Notes: generated by a model from the letters alone, not told the origin. Counted from the first letter of the stretch, positions 18,505 through 28,213 are shown. The stretch is DNA of 64,000 bases from Hyphomonadaceae bacterium (GCA_022844345.1 JALHLU010000013.1:1-64000), one strand, 5' to 3'. Numbers and translations: made by a program.

Positions 18505-19563
18505 ATGTGGGACGGGCTTACCAGCCTTGAGATCATGCTGCGAGGCGCCGCGGTTGGCGCGCTTGTAGCGACCGCAATTGTCCTCGGGCGCAGCCGGGCC
18601 AGTCCAGCGGTCCGGCTGTCAGGCGTTCTGTTTGCGATTGCGGTCATTGGCTATGTGTTCAATTCGTCTGCATCGAGCAGGGCAGCCGTGGGCGACCTGC
18701 ATCCGCTTTTCCGCGCGCTGTCCTACGGAGGCATAGGCGCCTTCTGGGCTTTCGTGCTTGCGATATTCGAAGACCGGCGGCTCTCGCCCGGCCTGCTGGC
18801 ACCGTTCGTCGCTCTCACTGTGTACGGCATCGCGGCCTCATTCGCGTCAGCGGGCAGTCATGGTGTTTGGTGGATCGTTCACAACGCCATCGAGGTCGGC
18901 CTGGCGGCACACGCCTTGTTTGTCGTTTATCGTAGTTGGCGTGGCGATCTCGTGGATGCGCGGCGTCGCCTTCGAGGCCCCTTCATCGCTGGCGTGGCAT
19001 TGTTCGCCGTTGTCATTTCGGCATTTGAAATCGGCGAAGACCTCGGCGTATCGGCCAGCTGGTATCCGCTAGCCGGTGCGCTGGGTCTGGCGGGTTTCAG
19101 CCTGCTCGGGACGTTTGTATTGTTCGAGCTGCGGTCGGCGCTGTTGGGCGCCGTTATTCCTCCGGCCTCCACTGTACCCAAAGCAATTGGTCCAGACGCA
19201 GCAGACCGACTTGAGATTGACCGTGTGACGGCGCTGATGGATGCGGGCGAGGTCTGGCGGCGGGAAGGTCTCGCGATTGGGACGCTGGCTCAGGAGTTGA
19301 GCATACCGGAGCATCGGCTTCGGAGGCTGATCAACGACCAACTCGGTTACCGGAATTTTGCAGCGTTCGTGAATGCTCGCCGGATCGAAGCTGCGAAGCG
19401 AGTGCTCGCCGACCCAGGAGAAGCGCGGACGACTATTGCTTCAATCGCCTTCGACCTCGGTTTCGGATCGCTTGGCCCCTTCAATCGCGCGTTCAAGGAG
19501 GTGACTGGTGAGACGCCTACGGAGTGGCGTCGCCGCGCGATGGGGTCGGGCGAACCAAGCTGA
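18505..19563 (+). CDS. Membrane-anchored AraC-type regulator
   Basis: A 352-residue protein with six to seven hydrophobic segments in residues 1-220 and a C-terminal AraC-type DNA-binding domain (about 245-345). In that domain LAQELSIPEHRLRRLI forms the first helix-turn-helix and IAFDLGFGSLGPFNRAFKE the second. Such regulators sense a membrane or envelope signal and act on DNA from the membrane. The target is unknown. The methyltransferase gene converges on it from the right. Confidence 0.88.
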   Translation: MWDGLTSLEIMLRGAAVGALVATAIVLGRSRASPAVRLSGVLFAIAVIGYVFNSSASSRAAVGDLHPLFRALSYGGIGAFWAFVLAIFEDRRLSPGLLAPFVALTVYGIAASFASAGSHGVWWIVHNAIEVGLAAHALFVVYRSWRGDLVDARRRLRGPFIAGVALFAVVISAFEIGEDLGVSASWYPLAGALGLAGFSLLGTFVLFELRSALLGAVIPPASTVPKAIGPDAADRLEIDRVTALMDAGEVWRREGLAIGTLAQELSIPEHRLRRLINDQLGYRNFAAFVNARRIEAAKRVLADPGEARTTIASIAFDLGFGSLGPFNRAFKEVTGETPTEWRRRAMGSGEPS

Positions 19564-19575
19564 TCCGAAGTGCGG

Positions 19576-20199
19576 CTACCCCGCGCGTGTTGCGATGAGG
19601 AGTGTCGGCAATTGCGGTTCAACAGGCTGCGGTGATTTTACCGTGAACCCTGCCGCGGCCAGCGCCGCCTCGACCTCATGCTGCGTCCGGAATCTATAGA
19701 CCGAAGTGGGAAACGATCGAACCGAGCGCGGGTCATCCGACGACCGAAATAGAAGTGCGATGCGGCCACCTGGCTTCAACACGCGCGCGATCTCGCGAAA
19801 GCAAGGGCCGAGGTCGTCCCAGAAATAGATCACATGGACACACAGTGCCTTGTCGAATGTCCCGTCAGGAAAGGGCAGGGCCGATACGTCGGCGCGCGCC
19901 ACGGTAGTGCGTCCTTCATCAATCAGAGCTCGGTTTCGCCGCTCAGCGAGGCGGACCATCAGGGGTGAGGGGTCGATACCCGCAACGCGCCCCTTGAGAG
20001 CCCTGGCGGCGAGTTCGGACAGCGCAGCGCCAGGACCGCACCCGATGTCGAGTACGGCATCGGTTGCCGAGACCTCAAGTTCGTCAATTGCACGCCGGTT
20101 TGGCGCCGCCGTCTCCCGGGCCATGATGAAGGCAATCAGGCGTCCGAGTGGCCCGTTTGCGTGGCGGGCCTGATCGGCGATGAAGCGTGGTCTGCGCAT
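19576..20199 (-). CDS. Class I SAM-dependent methyltransferase
   Basis: A 207-residue methyltransferase of the UbiE/Coq5-like type. SAM-binding motif I is VLDIGCGPGAAL, followed by GIDPSPLMV for the acidic strand-2 end and FDKALCVHVIYFW for the post-II region. ATG 20199 is preferred because GGAGG lies eight bases before it; a start at 20214 would have its codons inside that ribosome site. The substrate cannot be read from sequence. It is divergent from the desaturase fusion across about 165 bases. Confidence 0.9.
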   Translation of the reverse strand: MRRPRFIADQARHANGPLGRLIAFIMARETAAPNRRAIDELEVSATDAVLDIGCGPGAALSELAARALKGRVAGIDPSPLMVRLAERRNRALIDEGRTTVARADVSALPFPDGTFDKALCVHVIYFWDDLGPCFREIARVLKPGGRIALLFRSSDDPRSVRSFPTSVYRFRTQHEVEAALAAAGFTVKSPQPVEPQLPTLLIATRAG

Positions 20200-20364
20200 A
20201 AGTATTTCCTCCACCGTCCGGTTTGGTCGGAGGGGCGCTGCTTTGGCTCGCTGTTTCTGAAAAAGCCTCGCCGTATTCGAAAATGGTGAGAGTTTTCAGC
20301 CTTGGGCGAGACCAACACACAGGCGCCACGGCTTGATGAAGCATTCAAAAAAAGGAAGCGTCAC

Positions 20365-21567
20365 ATGCCTGAATGGGTCGGAGTTACCGCGCTGACATGG
20401 CTGGAAAGCACCGGCGTGGACATAATCCGCTACGCCGTATTCGCCATCGGAATCTGGCTGGTGTTGTGGGTGCTGCTCCGCAGGGTAATGCGGCCGCGGA
20501 AGATCCGCGAGGCGACGCCGCCGGCGCGGCAACTCATTGTAGAGTTCCTGGTCTCACTCCGGTCAATCGCGGTGTTTTCGACCGTGGGTTTGATCATGTT
20601 CGGGCTGGAAAGCGTCGGCCTGCTGCCCGGCCCCGCCATCGCCGCAGGCTGGGGCGCCTGGTGGTTTGCCGCCTCCCTCATCCTGATGATCGTCGCGCAC
20701 GACACTTATTTCTACTGGACCCACCGGCTTATCCACGACCGGCGTCTTTTTCGGCGGTTTCACCGCCGTCATCACCGCAGCAACAACCCCTCGCCGTTTA
20801 CCGCCTACAGCTTCGACCTGAGCGAAGCTGCCGTGAACGCGCTCTTCGTCCCCCTCTGGATGATTACCGTTCCAACTGTGTGGGAGGTGCTGGGGTTGTT
20901 CATGCTGCATCAGATCGCCCGCAACACGATCGGGCATTCCGGCTACGAGATCATGCCGGCGCGTCGCAACGGGAGGCCGTTGATCGACTGGATCACGACG
21001 CCGACGCATCACGACATCCATCACGCTGAAGCTGGCTGGAACTACGGACTCTACTTCACCTGGTGGGACCGCCTGATGGGCACCGAGCATCCTGAGTATC
21101 ACGCTCGCTATGCGGCGGCGGCGAGGCAGTCGACGCTAAATGTGGGTGCGGCGGCAAAAGTGGCAGCGATAGTCGCGGCGCTGGGGGCCGCCGCCTTGCC
21201 GCCGCCTTCGGAGGCGCAAGCCGCCAATTCGCTGGCAGGCGACTGGGCGACCCCCGGCATTGGCGCAGTCGTCCGGCTTGGACCCTGTGGCGGCGGAGCC
21301 AACGAGTTGTGCGGAAGCCTGGTTTGGGTTTGGGATCCGGCCACGATCAAACCAGGCCGGCTCAACAAGACGATGCTATCGGGTTTTATCCTGCGAGACG
21401 GGCGTTGGCGTGATGGCACGTTAGTCAATCCGGCCGATGGGAACACCTATCAGGGCGAAATCTGGCTCGATGGCGCCGTCCTGCGTCTGAAGGGATGCTC
21501 ATGGGTCTTCTGTGACGAGCAGGTCTGGCGCCGACTGTCCGACCTGCCGCAGCCTCTAGTGGACTGA
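20365..21567 (+). CDS. Sterol desaturase/fatty-acid hydroxylase fused to DUF2147
   Basis: A 400-residue protein. Residues 1 to about 270 are a four-helix membrane di-iron oxygenase with the histidine clusters HDTYFYWTHRLIH, HRRHH and HHDIHH. After a hydrophobic segment (about 275-300) comes a DUF2147 domain starting AGDWATPG and containing LCGSLVWVWDP and GEIWLDGAVL. DUF2147 domains are usually separate exported proteins, so this is a fusion that would put the domain in the periplasm. ATG 20365 follows AAGGAAG. It may modify a lipid or carotenoid-like substrate. Confidence 0.88.
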   Translation: MPEWVGVTALTWLESTGVDIIRYAVFAIGIWLVLWVLLRRVMRPRKIREATPPARQLIVEFLVSLRSIAVFSTVGLIMFGLESVGLLPGPAIAAGWGAWWFAASLILMIVAHDTYFYWTHRLIHDRRLFRRFHRRHHRSNNPSPFTAYSFDLSEAAVNALFVPLWMITVPTVWEVLGLFMLHQIARNTIGHSGYEIMPARRNGRPLIDWITTPTHHDIHHAEAGWNYGLYFTWWDRLMGTEHPEYHARYAAAARQSTLNVGAAAKVAAIVAALGAAALPPPSEAQAANSLAGDWATPGIGAVVRLGPCGGGANELCGSLVWVWDPATIKPGRLNKTMLSGFILRDGRWRDGTLVNPADGNTYQGEIWLDGAVLRLKGCSWVFCDEQVWRRLSDLPQPLVD

Positions 21568-21882
21568 ACTGCTTCGGGAAGCCGCTGTCCGCCGCCGTCA
21601 CCGTGGAAAGCCTCTTTCCTGACAAATCGTGGAAGGTAGCGAGGAATCCGAGCGCAGAGACTGATGTTGGCTCGTCCAGTCGAGGCATGCACCGGAGCCG
21701 GCTTATCGTCCACGCGCGAAGTGCCGTGCTTCCCGAAACCTTGACCGTTTTGAACTAGAGTTCTTGATTGTATTTTCCCACGCTGCCTGGAGCAGGTCAT
21801 AGGGCGGGGGGGCCTAGGTCGAGCGCACGTCGCTGAGGTCAAGCAATACGGCATCCAGTCAACAAGACGGCTCTCACCAACC
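21568..21882. other. Gap of 315 bases, nothing recognised
   Basis: The gap lies between the desaturase fusion and the end of the efflux operon, which converge. The frames in it are short and without ribosome sites. I see no strong terminator hairpin. Confidence 0.4.
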
Positions 21883-22980
21883 TTATTGCGTCCTCGCTCG
21901 AAACATCCAGGCCGCGGCTGGCAAGGTGATGCTCGCGATAATAACGAGCGGGGCGGTATTAGTCAGGATTTCCAGAGCCGGCATGTCTTTCAGGAACACG
22001 CCATGCACGATCACCAGGAAATGCCGCAGTGGGTTGATCATGGTGAACGCCTGCAGCCACTCGGGCATATTTTCGACCGGCGCGCCAAAGCCGGACAACA
22101 TGATGGCCGGAGCGATGAAGGCGAACGCCCCGATGATAGCTTGCTGCTGCGTTGCAGAAATCGCAGATATGAAAAGACCCACTCCGAGAACGGCCGCCAG
22201 GAAGAACACCATCGCGAGATAGAGCAGCGGCAGCGATCCCAAGAGGGGCACGCCGAATGCGAAGACGGCCAAGGCTATGAAAATCGTGCCCTGCACCGCG
22301 CTGATGAGAAAACCTGGCGCAACCTTGCCAAGCATGATCTCGGTCTGATTTAGCGGCGACACCAGCAACTGGTCGAAGGTTCCAAGTTCCCGTTCGCGTG
22401 CGATCGAGAGCGTCGTCACAACGATGGCAGTGAGCATGGTGATCATCGCGAGCAGCGCTGGAACCATGAACCAGCGATAGACGAGGTTCGGATTGAACCA
22501 GTGACGTACCACCCCGTCGGTCAAAACGGGCAGGGGGCGTGCCGTCGCTCCGACACCTGCTACGATCCGGTTGATATACCCGAACAGAATCTGGGCGGCG
22601 TTTGCGCGCCGACCATCGAGTACGATTTGGGCGTGAGCGGTGCGACCCGCTTCGATGTCGCGGGAGAAGTCCTGCGGGATATGGATAGCGGCGAGAGCCC
22701 GGCCGCTGTCGATGGTGTCTGTGATCTCACCGACGCTTGAAAGCACAATCACCTCGTCGAACGTGGAACTCGCCTCGATACGCGCGACGATTTCGCGTCC
22801 CCAACGGCCGTGGTCCAAGTTGACGATGGCTATATCGACGTTGCGCACTTCGAGTGTGGCCGCGAAGGTGAAGATGAAGAGCTGAATGAGTGGGGGCGCG
22901 ACCAGCACCAAGCGCCCCCGCGGATCTCGCGTGAGCGCCAGTAGCTCTTTGACGATCAGCGAGAGAATGCGCGCCCACAT
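21883..22980 (-). CDS. ABC-2 type permease (YbhR/YbhS-like), second subunit
   Basis: A 365-residue membrane subunit with an N-terminal helix (APPLIQLFIFTFA), a large periplasmic loop of about 130 residues, and five helices ending the protein. It includes the family signature RERELGTFDQLLVSPL. It starts at ATG 22980, two bases after the stop of the other permease; an upstream in-frame extension overlaps that gene and is rejected. With the 22983-24125 subunit it forms the channel of the tandem-ATPase efflux pump. Confidence 0.93.
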   Translation of the reverse strand: MWARILSLIVKELLALTRDPRGRLVLVAPPLIQLFIFTFAATLEVRNVDIAIVNLDHGRWGREIVARIEASSTFDEVIVLSSVGEITDTIDSGRALAAIHIPQDFSRDIEAGRTAHAQIVLDGRRANAAQILFGYINRIVAGVGATARPLPVLTDGVVRHWFNPNLVYRWFMVPALLAMITMLTAIVVTTLSIARERELGTFDQLLVSPLNQTEIMLGKVAPGFLISAVQGTIFIALAVFAFGVPLLGSLPLLYLAMVFFLAAVLGVGLFISAISATQQQAIIGAFAFIAPAIMLSGFGAPVENMPEWLQAFTMINPLRHFLVIVHGVFLKDMPALEILTNTAPLVIIASITLPAAAWMFRARTQ

Positions 22981-22982
22981 CG

Positions 22983-24125
22983 TCAGGCGATCCTCTTCGG
23001 CGTCACGCGCCACGCGAAGAACAAAAGCACAGCCCCAAGCCCTAGCATCTTGAGCATTACCGGCAGCAGAACTTCCCAGACGTCGCCGGCCAAGAACACA
23101 GTCTGCAGCCCGGTGACGAAATAGCGTGCCGGGATGATCGCGGTGATCGCCCTGATGGGCTCGGGCATCGACTCGATCTCGAACATGAAGCCGGAAAGCA
23201 GCATGGCTGGCAGGAAGCCGGAGAAGAGCGCAAGCTGCGAGGCGACGAACTGGTTCTTCGCCGCCGAGGAGATGAGAAGCCCTTGTCCGAGCGCCGGCGC
23301 CAGAAATGCGGCAGTCAGTGCAAGGATAGCCAGGAACGAGCCACGGAAAGGCACGCCGAACAGAAAGATTGCCGCCGCCACGCACGCCGCCATGGTCGCC
23401 AGCGCGAGTAGAAAATAGGGGATGAACTTGGAGGCCAGCAGTTCAAGGGCGCTGACGGGGGTCGCAAACACGGCCTCGAGTGTGCCGCGTTCCCATTCGC
23501 GCGCTACCACCAATGCGGTGAGAAGCGTGCCGATGATCGTCATGACCAGTGCGATCGAGCCCGGCACCAGATTGTAACGCGTCCGCAGATCCTCGTTGAA
23601 CCAGAACCGCGGTTCGATCGAAATGGCAGGCGCGGAGGCCACACCACGATCGCGGGCGAATTGTGTCGACCAGGTTGCCAGCACCCCCTGGGAATAATTG
23701 GCGACGATCTCGGCGGTGTTTGGCTGCGATCCGTCGGTAACGATATGGATCTGCGCGGGCCAGGAACCGCGCGCATGCAGGCGCTGGGAGAAATCAGGGG
23801 GGATGACAAGGAAGCCCCGCAGCTGGTTGGCCCGAAGAGCGCGTTCAGCTTCAGCTCGGCTTGGATATAGCAGCACCTCGAAGTCGGGGGCATTGGCATA
23901 GGCGTCGGCAAGACTCCGCGCATCTGGACCACGCTCTTCCAGGACCACACCAAGCCGCACCGAGGCGGCGTCGAGCGAGATGCCGTAACCGAAGAGAAAC
24001 AGGAGAAAGAGCGGCAGGAACAGCACGATTACCGCGCTCGAGGGATCGCGGCGGATCTGCTTGGCTTCCTTGCGGGCCAGCGCAGCGATGCGCCCAAACG
24101 ATCCGAGTTGACGCGGCCGGGTCAT
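22983..24125 (-). CDS. ABC-2 type permease (YbhS/YbhR-like), first subunit
   Basis: A 380-residue permease with the same fold as its neighbour: a helix near 30-50 (VIVLFLPLFLLFLFGYGI), a large periplasmic domain, then REWERGTLEAVFATPV and five helices. It overlaps the ATPase gene by four bases (ATGA), implying translational coupling. Confidence 0.93.
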   Translation of the reverse strand: MTRPRQLGSFGRIAALARKEAKQIRRDPSSAVIVLFLPLFLLFLFGYGISLDAASVRLGVVLEERGPDARSLADAYANAPDFEVLLYPSRAEAERALRANQLRGFLVIPPDFSQRLHARGSWPAQIHIVTDGSQPNTAEIVANYSQGVLATWSTQFARDRGVASAPAISIEPRFWFNEDLRTRYNLVPGSIALVMTIIGTLLTALVVAREWERGTLEAVFATPVSALELLASKFIPYFLLALATMAACVAAAIFLFGVPFRGSFLAILALTAAFLAPALGQGLLISSAAKNQFVASQLALFSGFLPAMLLSGFMFEIESMPEPIRAITAIIPARYFVTGLQTVFLAGDVWEVLLPVMLKMLGLGAVLLFFAWRVTPKRIA

Positions 24126-25831
24126 GGTTTCTCCCGCTCGGCGTTCGAGCGCTCGATCAGCCGGATGAACGCGTCATCCATGGTCGGGTCTGGCAGGTCG
24201 GCGTCGCGCACCGCGTCCTTGAGTTCATCCGGGCTGCCATCCGCCACGAGGCGCGCACGATAGATGAGGCTGATACGGTCGCAATACTCAGCCTCCTCCA
24301 TGAAGTGGGTCGTTACCAGTACGGCCACGTTCTTTTTGACGAGCGCATTGATGTGCGACCAGAATTCGCGCCGCGCCAAGGGGTCAACGCCAGAGGTTGG
24401 CTCGTCTAGAAAAAGAGCGTCAGGCTCGTGCAGCAGTGCGCAGGCGAGCGCCAGGCGCTGTTTGAATCCCAAGGGCAGGGCCCCTGCGTTCCGCCCAGCC
24501 ATGGGGCCGAGCTCGAACACTTCGATCATAGTCGTGACACGGTCTCTACGGCGGGTACCGGTGAGGCCATAAACGCCAGCAAAGAACTCGAGGTTCTGGC
24601 GGACCGAAAGTTCCCCATAGAGCGAGAATTTTTGCGCCATGTAGCCCAGACGCGCACGCGCCTTGGGCGCGGCGCGGCGAAGATCGATACCCGCCACATG
24701 GCCCTCGCCGCTTGTGGGTCGTAACAGACCGCACAGCATTTTGAACGTTGTGGACTTGCCCGCACCGTTCGGGCCGAGCAACCCGAAGATCTCCCCGGGA
24801 CGTACCTGGAAGGTGATGTTTTCTGCGGCAGTGAAGGCGCCGAACTGTTTTGTCAGTCCGCGTGCCTCGATAACGGGCGTGTCGCTTGCGGGGATCATGC
24901 GCATAGCGGCTGCGAGTGGAGAGTCTCGGAGATGAGATCCGCCCAGAAGATCGACGAAAGCATCTTCAAAGCGAGGCGCCGCCGCAGAAGCCGAGGAGAG
25001 CCCGGCGGGCTTATCGTGCGCGCGCGTCATCACGCGGATGGAATCGCCCTGGAGCACGGCGTCTGCGATTGTGGGGTCGCTCTCAAGATGCTGCAGTACT
25101 GTGCGCTTGGCGCCCGCCTCGGGGCGGACACGGAAGACGCGCCCCTCCACACGCGCCGTCAGTCCCTGCGGCGAACCGGCATAGAGCAAGCGTCCCTCGC
25201 TCAGCAGCAGAACCTCGTCGCAGCGCTCTGCTTCGTCGAGATACGAGGTCGACCAGACGACAGCAGTTTCAGGATCGACGAGGCCACGCACCATCGCCCA
25301 CAATTCACGTCGGGACGCGGGATCAACCCCAACTGACGGCTCGTCGAGCAGCAGGAGGCGCGGACGGCGCAGTAGAGCGCAGGCAAGCCCGAGTTTCTGC
25401 TTCATGCCGCCAGATAGTTTGCCCGCCAGCCTTGCGCGAAACGCACCGAGGTCGGTGAAGTCGAGCAGGCGATCGAAGGCGCTATTACGTTCCGCTGCTG
25501 AAATGCCCTGTAGATCGGCATAGAGATCGAGATTTTCCTGGACGCTCAGATCCTCATAGAGGCCGAAGCGTTGCGGCATGTAGCCGATGCTGGCCTGCGC
25601 TGTCCCCGGGTTGCTTCGCGTGTTGGCGTCTAGAATGCTCACATCGCCGTGGTCGGGCAGAACGAGGCCCGTCATCAGGCGGATCAAGGTTGTCTTGCCG
25701 GCAGCGTCAGGACCAACAATGCCCGTGAGTCGGCCAGCTGTGATTGAGGCAGTTATGGCGTCGAGCGCAGGGCGGTCCATTCCGGCAAACGACTTGCTGG
25801 CGCCTTGGATTATCGCCAACGGTGCTGTCAC
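24122..25831 (-). CDS. Tandem ABC ATPase (YbhF-like)
   Basis: A 569-residue protein with two complete nucleotide-binding domains. The first has Walker A GPDAAGKTT, signature LSGGMKQKL and Walker B LLLLDEPSVGVDP. The second has GPNGAGKST, a degenerate signature LPLGFKQRL and ALFLDEPTSGVDP. The asymmetric second signature is a possible hallmark of unequal ATP sites. It powers export by the two permeases and overlaps genes on both sides by four bases. Confidence 0.95.
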   Translation of the reverse strand: MTAPLAIIQGASKSFAGMDRPALDAITASITAGRLTGIVGPDAAGKTTLIRLMTGLVLPDHGDVSILDANTRSNPGTAQASIGYMPQRFGLYEDLSVQENLDLYADLQGISAAERNSAFDRLLDFTDLGAFRARLAGKLSGGMKQKLGLACALLRRPRLLLLDEPSVGVDPASRRELWAMVRGLVDPETAVVWSTSYLDEAERCDEVLLLSEGRLLYAGSPQGLTARVEGRVFRVRPEAGAKRTVLQHLESDPTIADAVLQGDSIRVMTRAHDKPAGLSSASAAAPRFEDAFVDLLGGSHLRDSPLAAAMRMIPASDTPVIEARGLTKQFGAFTAAENITFQVRPGEIFGLLGPNGAGKSTTFKMLCGLLRPTSGEGHVAGIDLRRAAPKARARLGYMAQKFSLYGELSVRQNLEFFAGVYGLTGTRRRDRVTTMIEVFELGPMAGRNAGALPLGFKQRLALACALLHEPDALFLDEPTSGVDPLARREFWSHINALVKKNVAVLVTTHFMEEAEYCDRISLIYRARLVADGSPDELKDAVRDADLPDPTMDDAFIRLIERSNAEREKP

Positions 25832-26871
25832 GGGCGCTCCCGATCGTCATCCGGCGCGGACTCCAGGTTTAATCCGCGAATGCCCACGCTCGCCGGCATA
25901 CCTTGGCGCAGGAGTGCGTCGGGTTCGGCGACGATGATGCGGACCTGATAGACGAGGCCGCTGCGCAGGTTTTCAGTCTGGACTGTTCGCGGCGTAAATT
26001 CCGCGGTCGGCGAAACGAAGCCGACTTGTGCGCGATAGCGCCGGTCGGGCGCGGCATCGGTCCAGACCTCGGCCTCGGCGCCAGGGGCGACGCGCGCCAA
26101 ATCCTCGCCCTGTACATATGCGCGCACCCAAAGCGGGCGATCTAGCGCCAGCGTAAGCGTGGTTTCTCCCGGCTGCACGATTGCGCCCGGTTCACGGACG
26201 CGGGCGAGCACGACACCGGCCGAAGGCGCCTTCAATGTCGCATCGGCGAGCCTCGTTTCCGCGGTCCGTAGACGCGCTTCGGCTGCCGCTAGCGCAGCGC
26301 GACCTGCATCGACATCCTCGGCTCGAAAGCCTTCTCGTGCCAGATTCAGCGCTGCTTCAGCAACATGCAGGCGTGCTCTGGTTTCCTCGGCCCGTGCCCG
26401 CGATTCGGTGGCGGATTGTTGAGACACAGCCCCGTTGGCGAACAAAGTCTCCTGCCGGCGCGCGGTTTCTTCGGCGCTGCGCTGCGAGGCGCGCGCCTCG
26501 ATCACGCGTGCCTCGGCGCTGCGAATCTCGGCTGGACGCATGCCAGCCTCCAATCGGCTCAAGTCTGCCTGCCGCGTCGCCAAATCCGCCGCCGCCACGG
26601 CGCGCTCGTTCTCAAGCGACTCAGGATCGAGATGCGCCAAAGCCGTGCCCGCTTCGACCCTGTCACCTTCCTCGACAAACATTTCTGCTATGCGTCCGTT
26701 GACACGAAATCCAAGCTGCACCTGTCGAATGTCGATATTGCCTTGGAGAACCAAGTACTGTTCGGCTTGGCCGCGAAACATAGGCGCAATCGCGAAGTTC
26801 CAGAGCGCAAAGGCGAGGGCCAGGCCGAGTGCTCCCGCCGCCGCAAGCACGATCAGGCGTTTGCGTGTCAT
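25828..26871 (-). CDS. HlyD-family membrane fusion protein (YbhG-like)
   Basis: A 347-residue periplasmic adaptor with one N-terminal membrane anchor (AAGALGLALAFALWNFAI). It is followed by a lipoyl half (GNIDIRQVQLGFRVNGRI, EGDRVEAGTALAHLD), a long alanine-rich coiled coil (about 80-215) and the second lipoyl half (LKAPSAGVVLARVREPG). It bridges the inner-membrane ABC pump to an outer-membrane exit duct encoded elsewhere. It overlaps the TetR gene and the ATPase gene by four bases each. Confidence 0.94.
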   Translation of the reverse strand: MTRKRLIVLAAAGALGLALAFALWNFAIAPMFRGQAEQYLVLQGNIDIRQVQLGFRVNGRIAEMFVEEGDRVEAGTALAHLDPESLENERAVAAADLATRQADLSRLEAGMRPAEIRSAEARVIEARASQRSAEETARRQETLFANGAVSQQSATESRARAEETRARLHVAEAALNLAREGFRAEDVDAGRAALAAAEARLRTAETRLADATLKAPSAGVVLARVREPGAIVQPGETTLTLALDRPLWVRAYVQGEDLARVAPGAEAEVWTDAAPDRRYRAQVGFVSPTAEFTPRTVQTENLRSGLVYQVRIIVAEPDALLRQGMPASVGIRGLNLESAPDDDRERP

Positions 26872-27638
26872 GACGCTGATCTTTCAGCGTCTTTTTGGGC
26901 TAGAATCGCATCGACATTTGCGCGAATGGCGCGTTCGAGAACGTGGAACTCGTCCTTACCTATCTTGTTCCAACCGAGGACCCGCAGGGCAGCGGCTCGC
27001 GCCATGCGAAAGACAAGCACTTGCCCCAGCATGGCCAGAGCGCGCGCGCGCGTTTCGGTGTCCGCAGGATCACGATCGAGCGCGATTGCGGTCAGCCTTA
27101 CCAGCATGGTCAGCATACGCCCCATACTACTGGAGAACAGGATCTCGAACTCCGGACCTGGCTGCATCTGTTCGCGGAGGATGATGCGCGCCCAATCGTC
27201 GGAGGCCTCCAGAAGCAACGCGCGCGCGATATTGGCGAGCGCCAGATGCACCAATTCGCGCGCGTCATCGGGAGGGACGGCGCCAGCGCTCAAGCGTTCC
27301 TCGATCGCGCCGGCGGCAGGACCGACAATGGCGCTCATGGCGTCTGCGATGTGCTGGACCACGCCGCGATAGAGTTCGGCCTTGCTGCCGAAATGATAGG
27401 TGATCGCCTGCAGATTGACGCCGCTCTCGGTGGCAATCATCCGCGTGCTCGCCGCGGCAAAGCCCTCGCGCGCGAACACCCGCATCGCGGCATGCATGAG
27501 CTTGCTGCGAGTGTCTTGCGGCGTCAGCGCCTCCTTTTTACCGCGCTTGGGTTCAGGCTCTACAGCGACGGAGCGTCCGCGAGACCTGCTGGCGCCTGGA
27601 GAGCCGCTCGCGGCCGTTCGGGATGGTGACTTGCTCAT
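26868..27638 (-). CDS. TetR/AcrR regulator (CecR-like) of the efflux operon
   Basis: A 256-residue regulator. After a basic, disordered stretch of some 35 residues comes a TetR helix-turn-helix (TRMIATESGVNLQAITYHFGS) and a C-terminal ligand domain of the CecR (DUF1956) type. ATG 27638 is preferred because GAAGG precedes it; in-frame starts at 27650 and 27671 lack a clear ribosome site. It is the first gene of the operon and overlaps the HlyD gene. The perfect palindrome at 27683-27698 is its likely operator, making it autoregulated and able to control the divergent lipoprotein too. Confidence 0.93.
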   Translation of the reverse strand: MSKSPSRTAASGSPGASRSRGRSVAVEPEPKRGKKEALTPQDTRSKLMHAAMRVFAREGFAAASTRMIATESGVNLQAITYHFGSKAELYRGVVQHIADAMSAIVGPAAGAIEERLSAGAVPPDDARELVHLALANIARALLLEASDDWARIILREQMQPGPEFEILFSSSMGRMLTMLVRLTAIALDRDPADTETRARALAMLGQVLVFRMARAAALRVLGWNKIGKDEFHVLERAIRANVDAILAQKDAERSAS

Positions 27639-27682
27639 TCTGACCTTCATTTGCAGAGCCAAATGGTCCACCGCAACGTATC

Positions 27683-27698
27683 AGTCAATCGATTGACT
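27683..27698. promoter_or_regulatory. Perfect 16-bp palindrome, likely TetR operator
   Basis: AGTCAATCGATTGACT lies between the divergent TetR and cytochrome c'-like genes, 45 bases from the TetR start and 42 from the other. Its length and perfect symmetry are typical of TetR/CecR operators. Confidence 0.75.
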
Positions 27699-27739
27699 TA
27701 GACTTGAGAAGATGCGATCTGGGTGCCGGAGAAACAAGT

Positions 27740-28213
27740 ATGGCTCGACAATTTCACACCGCCGCTTCCTGCTTTGTGGCCATATGCGTCCTGCAGGCGT
27801 GTTCCGAGCCCCCTCACACGGTCGACGACCACGCTTCAGTTGGCGCGACCGACGCCCGCGAAGCGATCATCCTCAGCCGCGCCGAGCGCGACCTCGTGCT
27901 CGCCGAGATGCGTATGATGCTGGAATCGACCGAAGGCATTGTTGCGGGGCTGGCAGCAAATGACATGCAGAGGGTCGAACAAGCAGCCGCGCGTGCTGCG
28001 CCCAGTGCACCGGAAACAGTCGACCAGGAGCTGCATGCCAGCCTGCCGGAGGCTTTTCTGCATTCAGGAGCGGCCGCGCATGGCGGGTTCGAAGACATTG
28101 CGCGTTTGGCGCGCCAGGCCGCCGGTACCGAGGCCGTAATGACGCGACTTGGCGAAACCCTGCATCAATGCACGAGCTGCCACGCGGCCTATCGCGTCGA
28201 GGTGGCCAGATAG
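27740..28213 (+). CDS. Cytochrome c'-like lipoprotein
   Basis: A 157-residue exported protein with a lipobox (VLQAC) after a short signal sequence, so it should be lipid-anchored. The body is a four-helix bundle ending in CTSCHAAYRVE, the heme c-binding CxxCH placed at the C-terminus as in cytochromes c'. These proteins can bind NO or carry electrons. ATG 27740 has GGAG upstream. It is divergent from the efflux operon and may share its operator. Confidence 0.8.
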   Translation: MARQFHTAASCFVAICVLQACSEPPHTVDDHASVGATDAREAIILSRAERDLVLAEMRMMLESTEGIVAGLAANDMQRVEQAAARAAPSAPETVDQELHASLPEAFLHSGAAAHGGFEDIARLARQAAGTEAVMTRLGETLHQCTSCHAAYRVEVAR

